NCBI GenBank assembly: GCA_947501845.1 | Contig: CANMXP010000001.1 | Location: 62,001-126,000 of the forward strand | From: an uncultured Flavobacteriaceae bacterium | GTDB lineage: Bacteria > Bacteroidota > Bacteroidia > Flavobacteriales > Flavobacteriaceae | DNA length: 64,000 bases | Direction: 5' to 3' | Shown: positions 26,681 through 35,645 of the stretch, in pieces | Layout: each line of letters starts with the position of its first letter | How positions within the stretch are numbered: position 1 is the first letter of the stretch | Notes under the pieces: generated by a model | What the model saw: the letters and a program-made list of their open reading frames with translations, nothing else | Databases searched by the model: none | Told to the model about the DNA's origin: nothing | Made by a program: the position numbers and the translations under genes

Positions 26681-29600
26681 ATGAAAGCGCTATTAACAGT
26701 TATTTTTGCATTATTAATCTCGATACAGTTGCAAGCTCAGGAAATCCCAAAAGTAGTACTTAAAGATTCTACATCACTCAAGCTTTCAGAGTTACATATT
26801 AGAACAAATATTACAGGGAATATTGCAACGACAACCTACAATATGAAATTTTATAATGCTACTAATCGGGTTTTAGAAGGCGAATTGTCATTTCCGTTAG
26901 GTCAGGGGCAATCGGTTACTGATTTTGCAATGGATATCAATGGTGAATTAAGACATGCAGTGATAGTGGAAAAGGAATTGGGACGTGTTGCTTATGAAAG
27001 TACTATAAGGCAAACTATAGATCCTGGATTATTAGAAATGACTAAAGGGAATAATTACAAAGCAAGAGTTTATCCTATCCCAGCGAATGGTTTTAAGGAA
27101 GTAGAAATAACTTATGAGCAAATACTTCAGGCCAATAACAAAAAGCATATTTATTTTTTGCCGCTAAATTTCAAAAATAGTTTGTCGAAATTTTCAATAC
27201 GTATAAAAGCATATGATAAGAAAAATATACAGATAATAGATACAAGTAATTATTTAGATTTTAAGTTTAGAGAAAGTAAAAACAATATGAAAATTGCTTC
27301 TTTTGAAGCTGAGAATTATATTCCAGATACTCCAATAAAAGTAGAATTGCGATTAGAAAATTCAGAAAGCACTACGGTTTTTGATGATTATTTCAATTTT
27401 TATAAAGTATTTGAGCCTAGGCAAAAACATAAGAAAAAGCCAAAATCGATTACCGTTTTATGGGACGCCTCTTATTCTATGGAGTATAGAAACTTAAGTA
27501 AAGAGCTAGAGCTTTTGAATTTATATATTAAACATTTAGATAATGTTAAAATAGAATTCGTGTCATTTAATAATAAAATTAGTAAATCAAAGAATTTTGA
27601 AATTAAACAAGGGAATTGGAAACATCTTAAAAATGAGATTGAGAATATTATTTACGATGGAGGCACTTCCTTTATTGACTTAAATAAATTTAGAGCTGAT
27701 GAATATTTATTGTTTACGGATGGGATGGATAACTTAGGAGGATTAAATAGAGTAAAATCTCCCGTTTATACTATTAATGCAGTTACTTCAGCAAATCATA
27801 ATAAACTTCAACAAATAGCAACAAAATCTGCTGGTAATTATATAAACCTTTCAACTAAATCTACAGATGCCGCATTCAAATTATTAAAAAATGAAACTTA
27901 TCAATTTTTAGGAATCACTAAAAATGATAATATTTATGAGGTGTATCCTGTTAAAAATACAAATGTTTCACAAGATTTTTCGCTATCGGGCAGATTTAAA
28001 AAACCTGTAGAAGTTGAATTATTATTTGGTTACAATAACGAAATTACTGATAGATTTAAAATTAATTTAAGAAATACAAGTATTAGTCAAAAAGTCAAAA
28101 GATTATGGGCAAAACAAAAGTTAGAGTATTTAAATAATGAAAAACTTAAAGTAGAAATAATAAAACTCGCTAAGAAGTATCATTTGATAACCAATTATAC
28201 ATCAATGATTATACTTGATAGAATTGAAGATTACGTAAAGTATAAAATTGAACCGCCAAAAGAATTGAAAAATGAATATAAAAGACTTTTACAACTTTCA
28301 AAAGCCGATGATGTTGAGCGATTAGAGGATTTAAAAGATAGAAGAGAATTATTAAAGGAAGATTATGCCGATTTAATGAAATGGTATAATACAGATTTTT
28401 CAAAATTAAAAAAAGAAAAAAAAGTTGTTAAAAAAAATCATGATAGTACGTTATCAAATAGCACAAATGATTCAATTGAAAATCAGGGAGATAGTAGAAA
28501 TAGAACATTGCCAAGCCAAATACCTACAACATCACGAAATCAAAATAATACTATTTCCAATAGGCGTGCTGGGATTGACTCGACAAAACATTTTGTTTAT
28601 GGAGTAATTAAAGATAAAAATGGAAGTCCATTAGTGGGGGCTAATGTGTATATAAAGAATAAATCAAGAGGTACACGGACAGATTTTGATGGAGAATATG
28701 CCATAAACGCAAATATGGGTGATATTTTGGTTTATTCATATATAGGCTATATTTCGAAGGAGATCGAATTAGATAATAAAAGTCTTATTAATGTCTTATT
28801 AGAGGAGGATGCTTCTATGCTAGATGAAATTGTTATAATTGGTTATGGAACTCAACAAAAAAAATCAGTAACAGGATCAGTAAGTATGGTAACATCTAAA
28901 AGTGTTGAGTCTAATTTAGATGATTCGTTTTCAAACGTTCTCCAAGGAAAAATTTCTGGTATAGAAATACAGCAGGAATCTGGCATATCAGGAGGGACTA
29001 CATCCATTAAAGTTCGTGGTTTTAGTTCAACTACAGTTGATATGAATCCGTTATACGTGGTAGATGGAGTACCTTATACTAAAGAAGCTTTTCTTGAGAT
29101 ATCTACTAAAGATATAGACAATATTAGGGTGTTGAAAAATGGGTCAGGAAGCTCAATTTATGGTAGTAGAGCTAATAATGGAGTTATTATTATATCAACT
29201 AAAAAAGGTTTAGAAACGAATTCTGATAAAATCGAAGAATTAAATAATAAAATAAACGAAGAGATACAATTTAAACCTTGGATACCTAAGGCCTCATATC
29301 TTGAAGAGATATCAAAAACACATAGTAAAAATGAAGCTTATAAAAAATATATAGAACTAAGGCATAGGTATAAAAATACACCAACTTTTTTTATTGATGT
29401 TGCTGAATTTTTTGAATCTATTAATGAAAATGAATTAGCTATTCAAATAATTACCAACCTTATAGAAATAGATATTGACAATCATGAACTTATGAAAGCT
29501 TTAGGATATAAGTTAGAAAGTTTTGGAATGAATCATTTAGCAATTTATGTATATAAGGGAGTTTTAGAATTGAGACCTGAAGAACCTCAATCTTATAGGG

Positions 29601-30178
29601 ATTTGGCTTTAGCTTACGAAAACATAGGAGAATATCAAAAGGCCTTTGACTTATTGTATAAGATTATTAATGGGGAACTATTAGAAAAAGATGAAGAAGA
29701 ACGTTTTTACGGTATTGAACAAATAGCCTATATTGAAGCTTGTCACTTAATAACCAAGCATGGCAAAAAACTAAAATTAAACTATGATCAAAAGCAATTG
29801 TCCAAAGATTTAAAAATTGATGTAAGAGTAGTTATAGATTGGAATCACAACGATACAGATTTAGACCTTTGGGTGGAGAATCCGAGTGCAGAAAAAATTC
29901 TTTATAGTAATAAAAACTCTAAAGATGGAGGAAGGCTATCAGAAGATATGACAGAAGGTTATGGGCCTGAAGAATTTATTATAAAAAGAGGACTTAAAGG
30001 AAATTATAATGTGTTGATAGATTATTATGCTGATCAAGTTCAAAAAATTTCAGGACCTACTACACTAAAAATTACGATGTTCACTAATTACGGAAGTAAA
30101 AATGAAACTAAAAAAATAAAAATTTTAAGATTAGATAAAGAAGAAGATGAACTTGAAGTTGGAAAAGTTACATTTTAA
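26681..30178 (+). CDS. Giant mosaic VIT-VWA-CarboxypepD_reg-TonB plug-TPR-DUF2135 protein
   Basis: A 1165-residue exported protein (signal peptide 1-19). In order: VIT domain (about 22-150, LSELHIRTNITGNIATTTY, GELSFPLGQGQSVTDF, YPIPANGFKEVEITYEQ); VWA (about 255-400, MIDAS WDASYSMEY, later DGMDNLGG); a charged helical and Ser/Asn-rich linker (about 500-640); a carboxypeptidase-regulatory domain (about 645-715); the SusC signature LDEIVIIGYGTQQKKSVTGS; a complete TonB-receptor plug (about 735-850, LQGKISGIEIQQESG, IKVRGFSS, PLYVVDGVPY, IYGSRANNGVIIISTKKG); TPR-like helices (about 930-1010); and a DUF2135/YfaP-like end (VVIDWNHNDTDLDLWVENP, about 1048-1160). The plug has no beta-barrel after it. 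Function unknown; VIT-VWA pairs bind partner proteins in other systems. Confidence 0.87.
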   Translation: MKALLTVIFALLISIQLQAQEIPKVVLKDSTSLKLSELHIRTNITGNIATTTYNMKFYNATNRVLEGELSFPLGQGQSVTDFAMDINGELRHAVIVEKELGRVAYESTIRQTIDPGLLEMTKGNNYKARVYPIPANGFKEVEITYEQILQANNKKHIYFLPLNFKNSLSKFSIRIKAYDKKNIQIIDTSNYLDFKFRESKNNMKIASFEAENYIPDTPIKVELRLENSESTTVFDDYFNFYKVFEPRQKHKKKPKSITVLWDASYSMEYRNLSKELELLNLYIKHLDNVKIEFVSFNNKISKSKNFEIKQGNWKHLKNEIENIIYDGGTSFIDLNKFRADEYLLFTDGMDNLGGLNRVKSPVYTINAVTSANHNKLQQIATKSAGNYINLSTKSTDAAFKLLKNETYQFLGITKNDNIYEVYPVKNTNVSQDFSLSGRFKKPVEVELLFGYNNEITDRFKINLRNTSISQKVKRLWAKQKLEYLNNEKLKVEIIKLAKKYHLITNYTSMIILDRIEDYVKYKIEPPKELKNEYKRLLQLSKADDVERLEDLKDRRELLKEDYADLMKWYNTDFSKLKKEKKVVKKNHDSTLSNSTNDSIENQGDSRNRTLPSQIPTTSRNQNNTISNRRAGIDSTKHFVYGVIKDKNGSPLVGANVYIKNKSRGTRTDFDGEYAINANMGDILVYSYIGYISKEIELDNKSLINVLLEEDASMLDEIVIIGYGTQQKKSVTGSVSMVTSKSVESNLDDSFSNVLQGKISGIEIQQESGISGGTTSIKVRGFSSTTVDMNPLYVVDGVPYTKEAFLEISTKDIDNIRVLKNGSGSSIYGSRANNGVIIISTKKGLETNSDKIEELNNKINEEIQFKPWIPKASYLEEISKTHSKNEAYKKYIELRHRYKNTPTFFIDVAEFFESINENELAIQIITNLIEIDIDNHELMKALGYKLESFGMNHLAIYVYKGVLELRPEEPQSYRDLALAYENIGEYQKAFDLLYKIINGELLEKDEEERFYGIEQIAYIEACHLITKHGKKLKLNYDQKQLSKDLKIDVRVVIDWNHNDTDLDLWVENPSAEKILYSNKNSKDGGRLSEDMTEGYGPEEFIIKRGLKGNYNVLIDYYADQVQKISGPTTLKITMFTNYGSKNETKKIKILRLDKEEDELEVGKVTF

Positions 30179-30205
30179 GAATAAAAGTCAAAACTATCAC
30201 GTCTA

Positions 30206-30287
30206 GTGCAGTCGAGAATTCTTTTAAATTATTCGTTTACTAGGCATCTCGACTGCACCCGATGTGACATTGGGTGTGACATTGGGT
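30206..30287. repeat. Inverted repeat plus 12-base tandem repeat between convergent genes
   Basis: Perfect 12-base arms GTGCAGTCGAGA (30206-30217) and TCTCGACTGCAC (30247-30258) could form a hairpin with a 29-base loop. Directly after it GTGACATTGGGT is repeated in tandem (30264-30275 and 30276-30287). The arms resemble the CTCGACT-type dispersed repeats found elsewhere in the window. It separates the convergent VIT/VWA and DoxX genes and may act as a two-way terminator. Confidence 0.6.
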
Positions 30288-30302
30288 TTACTTTTTAATG
30301 CT

Positions 30303-30725
30303 TTATTTCTGCATTTTAAAGTAATAATCCAAAGAGTTTTTTCCCGAACCATAAATCAAGAAAAAGGCACAAACCAATAAGGTTATAAGCGCTAATACTA
30401 AATTGCTAGAATTCATTTCACCAGCAAAATTTATCACAATTGCACCAATTAAAATAGGAAGTTGGGCTATAACAACCCATCTGGTCAGTAAACCAAAAGA
30501 AATTAAAATACCGCCAATAAAATGTACAGGTGCAACATAATGAATAACGATCATACCTCCAGCTAAATTTTGTATTGGTTTAAATAATTCCATTAGCATG
30601 GTGCTGTCAGCCATAAAACTAATGCCTTTAATAAATAAAAAGACACCGAGAGCGACACGAAGTAAATCAAGTGGCAAATAGGTATGCGCATTTGCCCACT
30701 TGTTGAGTGTTTTTATTGTTCCCAT
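30303..30725 (-). CDS. DoxX family membrane protein
   Basis: A protein of about 140 residues with four hydrophobic helices and the DoxX pattern: LLRVALGVFLFIKGISFM, HYVAPVHFIGGILISFGLLTR, LPILIGAIVINF and ALITLLVCAFFLIYGSGKNSLDYYF. Family members are small inner-membrane proteins linked with quinol or thiosulfate oxidation in some organisms, mostly uncharacterised. An ATG 24 bases upstream (30749) is also in frame; MGTIKTLNKWANAH is preferred because helix 1 follows it with the usual spacing. It is convergent with the VIT/VWA gene. Confidence 0.85.
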   Translation of the reverse strand: MGTIKTLNKWANAHTYLPLDLLRVALGVFLFIKGISFMADSTMLMELFKPIQNLAGGMIVIHYVAPVHFIGGILISFGLLTRWVVIAQLPILIGAIVINFAGEMNSSNLVLALITLLVCAFFLIYGSGKNSLDYYFKMQK

Positions 30726-30794
30726 GATTGAATAAAGTTTAGTTATCAATCTATAAGATACACAATTTTTGTGAGAAAGTAAAAACTTATAACT

Positions 30795-32789
30795 TCAAAA
30801 CCGCTTTTTAAATACTAAATCTTCATCAAAATTATAAGCACGCCAAGTACCTTTTTGTTCATCTTTAGAATATTTTCCAGAAATTTTCAATTTCCCATTT
30901 TTATAATATTCCTTGTAGTTTCCATGTTTTAATCCATCCTTTAATTCCACAGAGAATCTAACTTTTTCGTTAGAATGTTTTTTTACAAATTCTTTTGCAG
31001 TTAAATCTGTTGGGAAAATTTCTGGAATATTGAAAATCGTTTCTTCATTTAAATTTTCTTCTGTAATTTCTATTGATTGAGATGGCTTGCTTGTTTTTGA
31101 AGGGCTGCTTACATCTGTAAATGTGTATTTTGCTTTTACAACCCTAGGATCTTCATAATCGATGACTATTTTACTTTCAAAAAAGTCTTTTTCAGGTGTT
31201 AATTGAATCCCAATTTGTGGGAAACAAATAAAATAATCCTTATTCGTTCTTAGTTGTTTCTTTGTATTTGTATCTACAAAATTATATGCGCTATTGTATA
31301 AATAAGGGGAATTGATATAGGCAAAAACACTACATCGACTATCAAATGCATCATTAAAGTCATTATAAGCTTCAAAAGTATCTAGAGTTTCCTTATTTGT
31401 ATAACTATTTATGATGCTCTTTAAGGTGTTGGGATGGTTGCTAAATACGACGTAATCTTCTATGATTGTAAAATAAGGTTTATCGATTTCTTTAAATAAA
31501 TTTCCTATGAGTAGTTTAAAAAAACCTTTAATGGACATAAAGTTTATAGGATAGCCTTTATAGTTGACTTCTTTGAACTTTACGGGGCTGCGTTTTCGTA
31601 TTTGCTCTAAAATAAAATCTAAATTCTGTTTGGCTTTTTTGCTATCATTAGTTTTTAATACTATAGCTACATCTTTTTTAGATTGAGATACAGTAGAGTG
31701 GAGTTGGAGTAACGCTATTTCATCATCTATCCAACTCATAAAATGTTCTTTTAAGTCAATTTTTAAAAAGTTTTCTACTTTTTCAATACCATCTAAATAG
31801 CTTTTAAATTGCTCGGGGTTTTCTTTCTGAATCGATTCAAAATTATTATAAAACTCATTAAAGCTATTAAAAGAAAAACTTAAATAAAGAGCTGTTTGTT
31901 TTGGAGCAACTTCACTAATGGTACGTGTACTTTTTCCAGATTTTTTTAGAGCCTTTAAGTATGCTGTGGCCTCATCGTTAGAATTTGTTATGCCGTTTGC
32001 TATCATGGTGTTGTCGTCCAAGTCGAAACTAAAGCCACTAAATTCTAAACTATTGCTCAATGTTTCCCCAAGATAGCCAGAGTCATTAGAAAACACTTTA
32101 ATAAATTCATCTAAATATTCATATTGAAAATATAGACGAAACATATTACGATAGCCAACTTCTTTAGTTACTTCTATAAAATTAAGATCCCTTCCAATCT
32201 CAGGTTCTAAATATTGGTCTATTGAAGCTTCAATTAAGGTATGTACATAAGACACGATCATTTGATTTTGTATAAAGCTAATGTATAGCGTCTCATTAGT
32301 TTTTTTATCGTAAACCTCGGTTATTTGATGTTCATGATATTTGCGTCTACTTACTTTGAAATTGTCATTAACAATGGTGTTTAAATGATTTTTTAATACA
32401 TTAAGTTTTGCTATTTTCTGTAGATCGATCACATAGAAAAAATCATATTTTCTAGGTGCATAAACATGAGCAGATATGAGTATTTCCCTATCTCCAAACC
32501 TTTTAAAAATGCTTTCATCCTGTTTAAAAACTGTATCTAATTTATTGAGGCTTTCCGCAAGATTGTTAAAATATGTATTGGTATTTAAGTGTTTCCATAT
32601 ATCGCTTTTGCTTATGGTGTTCCAATTGTCGATTGGCTTTTGACTTTCAATAATGTAAACAGCGTCTTTTGGAACTAAATAGATAGACTTTATATTGTCA
32701 TTATTGTCAATATAGAAGGCGTAAATTAAGTATAGCACATAACTAGCAAGAACTAAACCTACTAAGGCTAAAATATTCTTTTTTTTCAT
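30795..32789 (-). CDS. DUF3352-like membrane-anchored protein with MORN-like tail
   Basis: A 664-residue protein with a single N-terminal helix (about 6-27, ILALVGLVLASYVLYLIYAF) and a large extracytoplasmic part. The pattern of long alpha/beta repeats (YLVPKDAVYIIESQKPIDNW, FFYVIDLQKIAKLNVL, YFTIIEDYVVFSNHPNTLKSII) resembles DUF3352 proteins, whose function is unknown to me. The last 60 residues change character: SVELKDGLKHGNYKEYYKNG and KISGKYSKDEQKGTWRAYNF are MORN/YwqK-type repeats. It starts 33 bases after the carboxylase stop on the same strand and may share its promoter. Confidence 0.7.
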   Translation of the reverse strand: MKKKNILALVGLVLASYVLYLIYAFYIDNNDNIKSIYLVPKDAVYIIESQKPIDNWNTISKSDIWKHLNTNTYFNNLAESLNKLDTVFKQDESIFKRFGDREILISAHVYAPRKYDFFYVIDLQKIAKLNVLKNHLNTIVNDNFKVSRRKYHEHQITEVYDKKTNETLYISFIQNQMIVSYVHTLIEASIDQYLEPEIGRDLNFIEVTKEVGYRNMFRLYFQYEYLDEFIKVFSNDSGYLGETLSNSLEFSGFSFDLDDNTMIANGITNSNDEATAYLKALKKSGKSTRTISEVAPKQTALYLSFSFNSFNEFYNNFESIQKENPEQFKSYLDGIEKVENFLKIDLKEHFMSWIDDEIALLQLHSTVSQSKKDVAIVLKTNDSKKAKQNLDFILEQIRKRSPVKFKEVNYKGYPINFMSIKGFFKLLIGNLFKEIDKPYFTIIEDYVVFSNHPNTLKSIINSYTNKETLDTFEAYNDFNDAFDSRCSVFAYINSPYLYNSAYNFVDTNTKKQLRTNKDYFICFPQIGIQLTPEKDFFESKIVIDYEDPRVVKAKYTFTDVSSPSKTSKPSQSIEITEENLNEETIFNIPEIFPTDLTAKEFVKKHSNEKVRFSVELKDGLKHGNYKEYYKNGKLKISGKYSKDEQKGTWRAYNFDEDLVFKKRF

Positions 32790-32822
32790 TATTCAAACAA
32801 ATTTGGGGTTGGAAATGTTTCA

Positions 32823-34451
32823 TTAAACTTGTAATACGCCTAAATTAAATGGTTGTTCAATAGGAGCATGGTTTGCAGCTTCAATGCCCATACTAATCCA
32901 ATTTCTGGTATCTAGGGGATTGATAATAGCATCTGTCCAAATGCGAGCAGCTGCATAATATGGAGATACTTGGTTATCGTATCGGCCTTTTATTTTGTTA
33001 AAAAGTTCTGCTTCTTTTTCAGGGGTAATCTTTTCGCCTTTTTTCTCTAAGGATGCTTTTTCAATTTGTAATAAAACTTTGGCTGCCGAATTACCGCTCA
33101 TAACAGCCAGTTCTGCACTTGGCCAAGCAACAATCAATCTAGGGTCGTAAGCTTTTCCACACATCGCATAATTACCCGCCCCATAGCTGTTTCCAATAAC
33201 AACTGTAAATTTTGGCACCACAGAATTACTAACCGCATTCACCATTTTAGCACCATCTTTAATAATACCACCATGTTCACTTTTACTGCCAACCATAAAA
33301 CCTGTGACATCTTGTAGAAATACTAATGGAATTTTTTTCTGATTACAATTCGCAATAAACCGCGTAGCTTTATCTGCGCTATCATTATAAATAACACCTC
33401 CAAATTGCATTTCACCCTTTTTTGTTTTTACGAGTTTACGCTGATTAGCTACTATGCCCACTGCCCAGCCATCTATTCTAGCATAGCAAGTAATAATGGT
33501 TTGTCCATAACCCGCTTTATATTCATCGAATTCCGAGTTGTCAACTAACCGCTTAATAATCTCGTACATATCATATTGATCGGCTCTGGATTTCGGCAAA
33601 ATACCATAAATTTCTTCTGGGTTTTCTTTTGGCTTTTTAGAATCACTTCTATTAAAACCAGCCTTATCGTAATCACCAATTTTATCAATAATATTTTTAA
33701 TAGTATTTAAAGCATCGTTATCATTTTTTGCCTTATAATCGGTTACTCCAGAAATTTCGCAATGTGTTGTGGCGCCTCCTAAAGTCTCATTGTCAATGGT
33801 TTCTCCAATGGCAGCCTTTACTAAATAACTACCAGCAAGAAAGATGCTTCCCGTTTTATCAACAATTAAAGCCTCATCACTCATAATAGGCAAATAAGCT
33901 CCTCCAGCCACACAACTCCCCATAACAGCAGCAATTTGAGTAATACCCATACTGCTCATCACAGCATTATTTCTAAAAATACGACCAAAATGTTCCTTAT
34001 CGGGGAATATCTCATCTTGCATTGGCAAATAAACACCAGCAGAATCCACTAAGTAAATTATTGGAAGCTTATTTTCGATAGCTATTTCTTGAGCACGTAG
34101 ATTCTTTTTTCCAGTTATAGGAAACCAGGCACCTGCTTTAACTGTTGCATCGTTGGCAACTACAATACATTGTTTTCCTTTAATATAGCCAATCTTTACA
34201 ACAACCCCTCCAGATGGACAACCACCATGGTCTGTGTACATATCTTCACCCGCAAAAGCAGCAATTTCAATAGATTTGGATTTTGTATCCAATAGATAGT
34301 CTATGCGCTCCCTAGCTGTCATTTTTCCTTTGGCATGGAGCTTTTCTATACGCTTTTTTCCGCCGCCAAGGCTTACTTTTACTAAGCGTTTATTTAATTC
34401 GGAAAGTAAAAGTTTATTATGATCTTCGTTTTTATTGAAGTTGATATCCAT
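32823..34451 (-). CDS. Acyl-CoA carboxylase beta (carboxyltransferase) subunit
   Basis: A 542-residue biotin-dependent carboxyltransferase. Crotonase-type halves are clear: N half with HARGKMTARERIDYLLD-like text (LHAKGKMTARERIDYLLD), GGCPSGGVVVKIG, GSCVAGGAYLPIMSDEALIV and LAGSYLVKAAIGETIDNETLGG; C half with VFLQDVTGFMVGSKSEHGGI and GNSYGAGNYAMCGKAYDPRL. The GAYLPIMSDE and GAGNYAMCGKAY details are closest to the methylcrotonoyl-CoA type (leucine breakdown), but propionyl- or other acyl-CoA use cannot be excluded. The biotin carboxylase/carrier alpha subunit is not in this window. A good promoter pair lies upstream. Confidence 0.88.
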   Translation of the reverse strand: MDINFNKNEDHNKLLLSELNKRLVKVSLGGGKKRIEKLHAKGKMTARERIDYLLDTKSKSIEIAAFAGEDMYTDHGGCPSGGVVVKIGYIKGKQCIVVANDATVKAGAWFPITGKKNLRAQEIAIENKLPIIYLVDSAGVYLPMQDEIFPDKEHFGRIFRNNAVMSSMGITQIAAVMGSCVAGGAYLPIMSDEALIVDKTGSIFLAGSYLVKAAIGETIDNETLGGATTHCEISGVTDYKAKNDNDALNTIKNIIDKIGDYDKAGFNRSDSKKPKENPEEIYGILPKSRADQYDMYEIIKRLVDNSEFDEYKAGYGQTIITCYARIDGWAVGIVANQRKLVKTKKGEMQFGGVIYNDSADKATRFIANCNQKKIPLVFLQDVTGFMVGSKSEHGGIIKDGAKMVNAVSNSVVPKFTVVIGNSYGAGNYAMCGKAYDPRLIVAWPSAELAVMSGNSAAKVLLQIEKASLEKKGEKITPEKEAELFNKIKGRYDNQVSPYYAAARIWTDAIINPLDTRNWISMGIEAANHAPIEQPFNLGVLQV

Positions 34452-34476
34452 GTATGATTAGTTTGTTGCTAATGTA

Positions 34477-34507
34477 CAAAAGTTGACATTTCTGTGAAAT
34501 GAGTCAA
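34477..34507 (-). promoter_or_regulatory. Candidate promoter for the acyl-CoA carboxylase gene
   Basis: On the minus strand TTG (34505-34507) is followed after 20 bases by AACTTTTG (34477-34484), matching seven of eight TAnnTTTG positions. The leader to the ATG at 34451 would be short. Confidence 0.5.
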
Positions 34508-34577
34508 AGTAAAATATTTTCCTACCCTAAAATATGATGCTTTTGTTAATGAAATCACAAAATATATAACATGGGAT

Positions 34578-34592
34578 TAGTTTCCTTGGAAA
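34578..34592 (+). promoter_or_regulatory. Probable MarR operator 1, overlapping the -33 box
   Basis: TAGTTTCCTTGGAAA, nearly the same as the perfect palindrome found downstream of marR (35646-35663). It contains the promoter's TTG (34586-34588), so a bound regulator would block RNA polymerase. MarR proteins bind such 15-20 base palindromes; the link to the MarR gene here is inferred from the matching sites that flank it. Confidence 0.65.
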
Positions 34593-34616
34593 ATAAATAT
34601 TTTTATTCTATATTTG
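34586..34616 (+). promoter_or_regulatory. Promoter of the flavin reductase-marR unit
   Basis: TTG (34586-34588), a 20-base spacer and TATATTTG (34609-34616) match the Bacteroidota -33/-7 consensus exactly. The flavin reductase ATG follows 23 bases later. Confidence 0.75.
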
Positions 34617-34639
34617 TACTATTAAAATAATTAAGACAC

Positions 34640-35170
34640 ATGAAAAATATTATAGCATTTGCAGGAACCAATAGTAAAAAATCAATAAATAAAGAATTAG
34701 CGACTTATGCATCAAGTTTTGTTGAGGATGTTAAGGTTAACATTTTAGATTTAAACGATTTTGAATTACCTTTATACGGTATCGATTATGAAGTTGATCA
34801 TGGTATACCAGACAACGCACATAAATTTTTAGACGCTATTAAATCATCAGATGGGATCATTTTATCATTAGCGGAACATAATGGTGCGTATTCAACAGCA
34901 TTTAAAAACTTATTTGATTGGATGTCTCGAATTGATGGCAAATTATGGAGTGAGAAACCTATGTTGTTAATGGCAACTTCTCCTGGAGGTAGAGGTGGAG
35001 TAACAGTATTAGAAATAGCTAAAGGACGCTTTGGATATATGGGCGGAAATGTTGTTGCAGATTTTTCATTTCCATCGTTTTATGATAACTTTTCTGATGG
35101 TAAGATTACTGATGAAACATTGAATTCTGATTTGAAGAACAAAGTCGTATCATTTCAAAAAACATTATAA
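34640..35170 (+). CDS. NAD(P)H-dependent FMN/quinone reductase
   Basis: A 176-residue flavodoxin-fold reductase of the NADPH-dependent FMN reductase family. The phosphate-binding loop FAGTNSKKSINKELA is at about 5-20, LSLAEHNGAYSTAFKNLFDW (about 73-93) contacts the flavin, and ATSPGGRGGVTVLE (about 113-126) is the second flavin loop. Such enzymes reduce quinones, azo compounds or chromate, often as a defence against electrophiles. It is the first gene of a unit with marR, 16 bases between them, and its promoter carries the TTTCCWTGGAAA palindrome. Confidence 0.88.
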   Translation: MKNIIAFAGTNSKKSINKELATYASSFVEDVKVNILDLNDFELPLYGIDYEVDHGIPDNAHKFLDAIKSSDGIILSLAEHNGAYSTAFKNLFDWMSRIDGKLWSEKPMLLMATSPGGRGGVTVLEIAKGRFGYMGGNVVADFSFPSFYDNFSDGKITDETLNSDLKNKVVSFQKTL

Positions 35171-35186
35171 ACTGGGTACTGAAATT

Positions 35187-35624
35187 ATGGGAGACTTTTC
35201 TAAAGATATCAATTCAAAATTTCCAAATAACAGGGTTAAGGCTTTGCTGAATATTGTTTATACAGCAAGTTGGATAACGAGTTATCAGAATGATTTCTTT
35301 AAACCATATGGTATATCTCCCCAACAGTACAATATTTTAAGAATATTAAATGGTGCTAAAGAGCCTTTAAATGTTCAGGTTATTAAAGATAGGATGCTTG
35401 AGCGTTCTCCTAATGCTACACGATTAATGGATAAGTTATGTGCTAAGGGTTATATTGAACGTTTACCATCTGAACATGACAGACGTGTTGTTAAAATTGT
35501 TATCAGGAATGAAGGGAAGGAGCTTTTAAAGTCTATTCCACATAATATAAATAAAGATTTATTAAAAAATTTAAGTGAAGAAGAAGCAGAGCAATTAAGC
35601 AATTTGCTAGATAAAATGCGATAA
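35187..35624 (+). CDS. MarR family transcriptional regulator
   Basis: A 145-residue winged-helix regulator. The DNA-binding part reads FKPYGISPQQYNILRILNG, NVQVIKDRMLERSPNATRLMDKLCAKGYIER (helix-turn-helix, about 60-92) and the wing LPSEHDRRVVKIVI. Dimerisation helices lie at both ends. Relatives repress a neighbouring oxidoreductase and lose DNA binding upon oxidation or phenolic binding; a Cys is present in the recognition area (LCAKG), which would allow redox sensing, though this is speculative. Matching palindromes lie before the operon and directly after this gene. Confidence 0.92.
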   Translation: MGDFSKDINSKFPNNRVKALLNIVYTASWITSYQNDFFKPYGISPQQYNILRILNGAKEPLNVQVIKDRMLERSPNATRLMDKLCAKGYIERLPSEHDRRVVKIVIRNEGKELLKSIPHNINKDLLKNLSEEEAEQLSNLLDKMR

Positions 35625-35645
35625 ACTCGCATTTTTTTAAACAAA

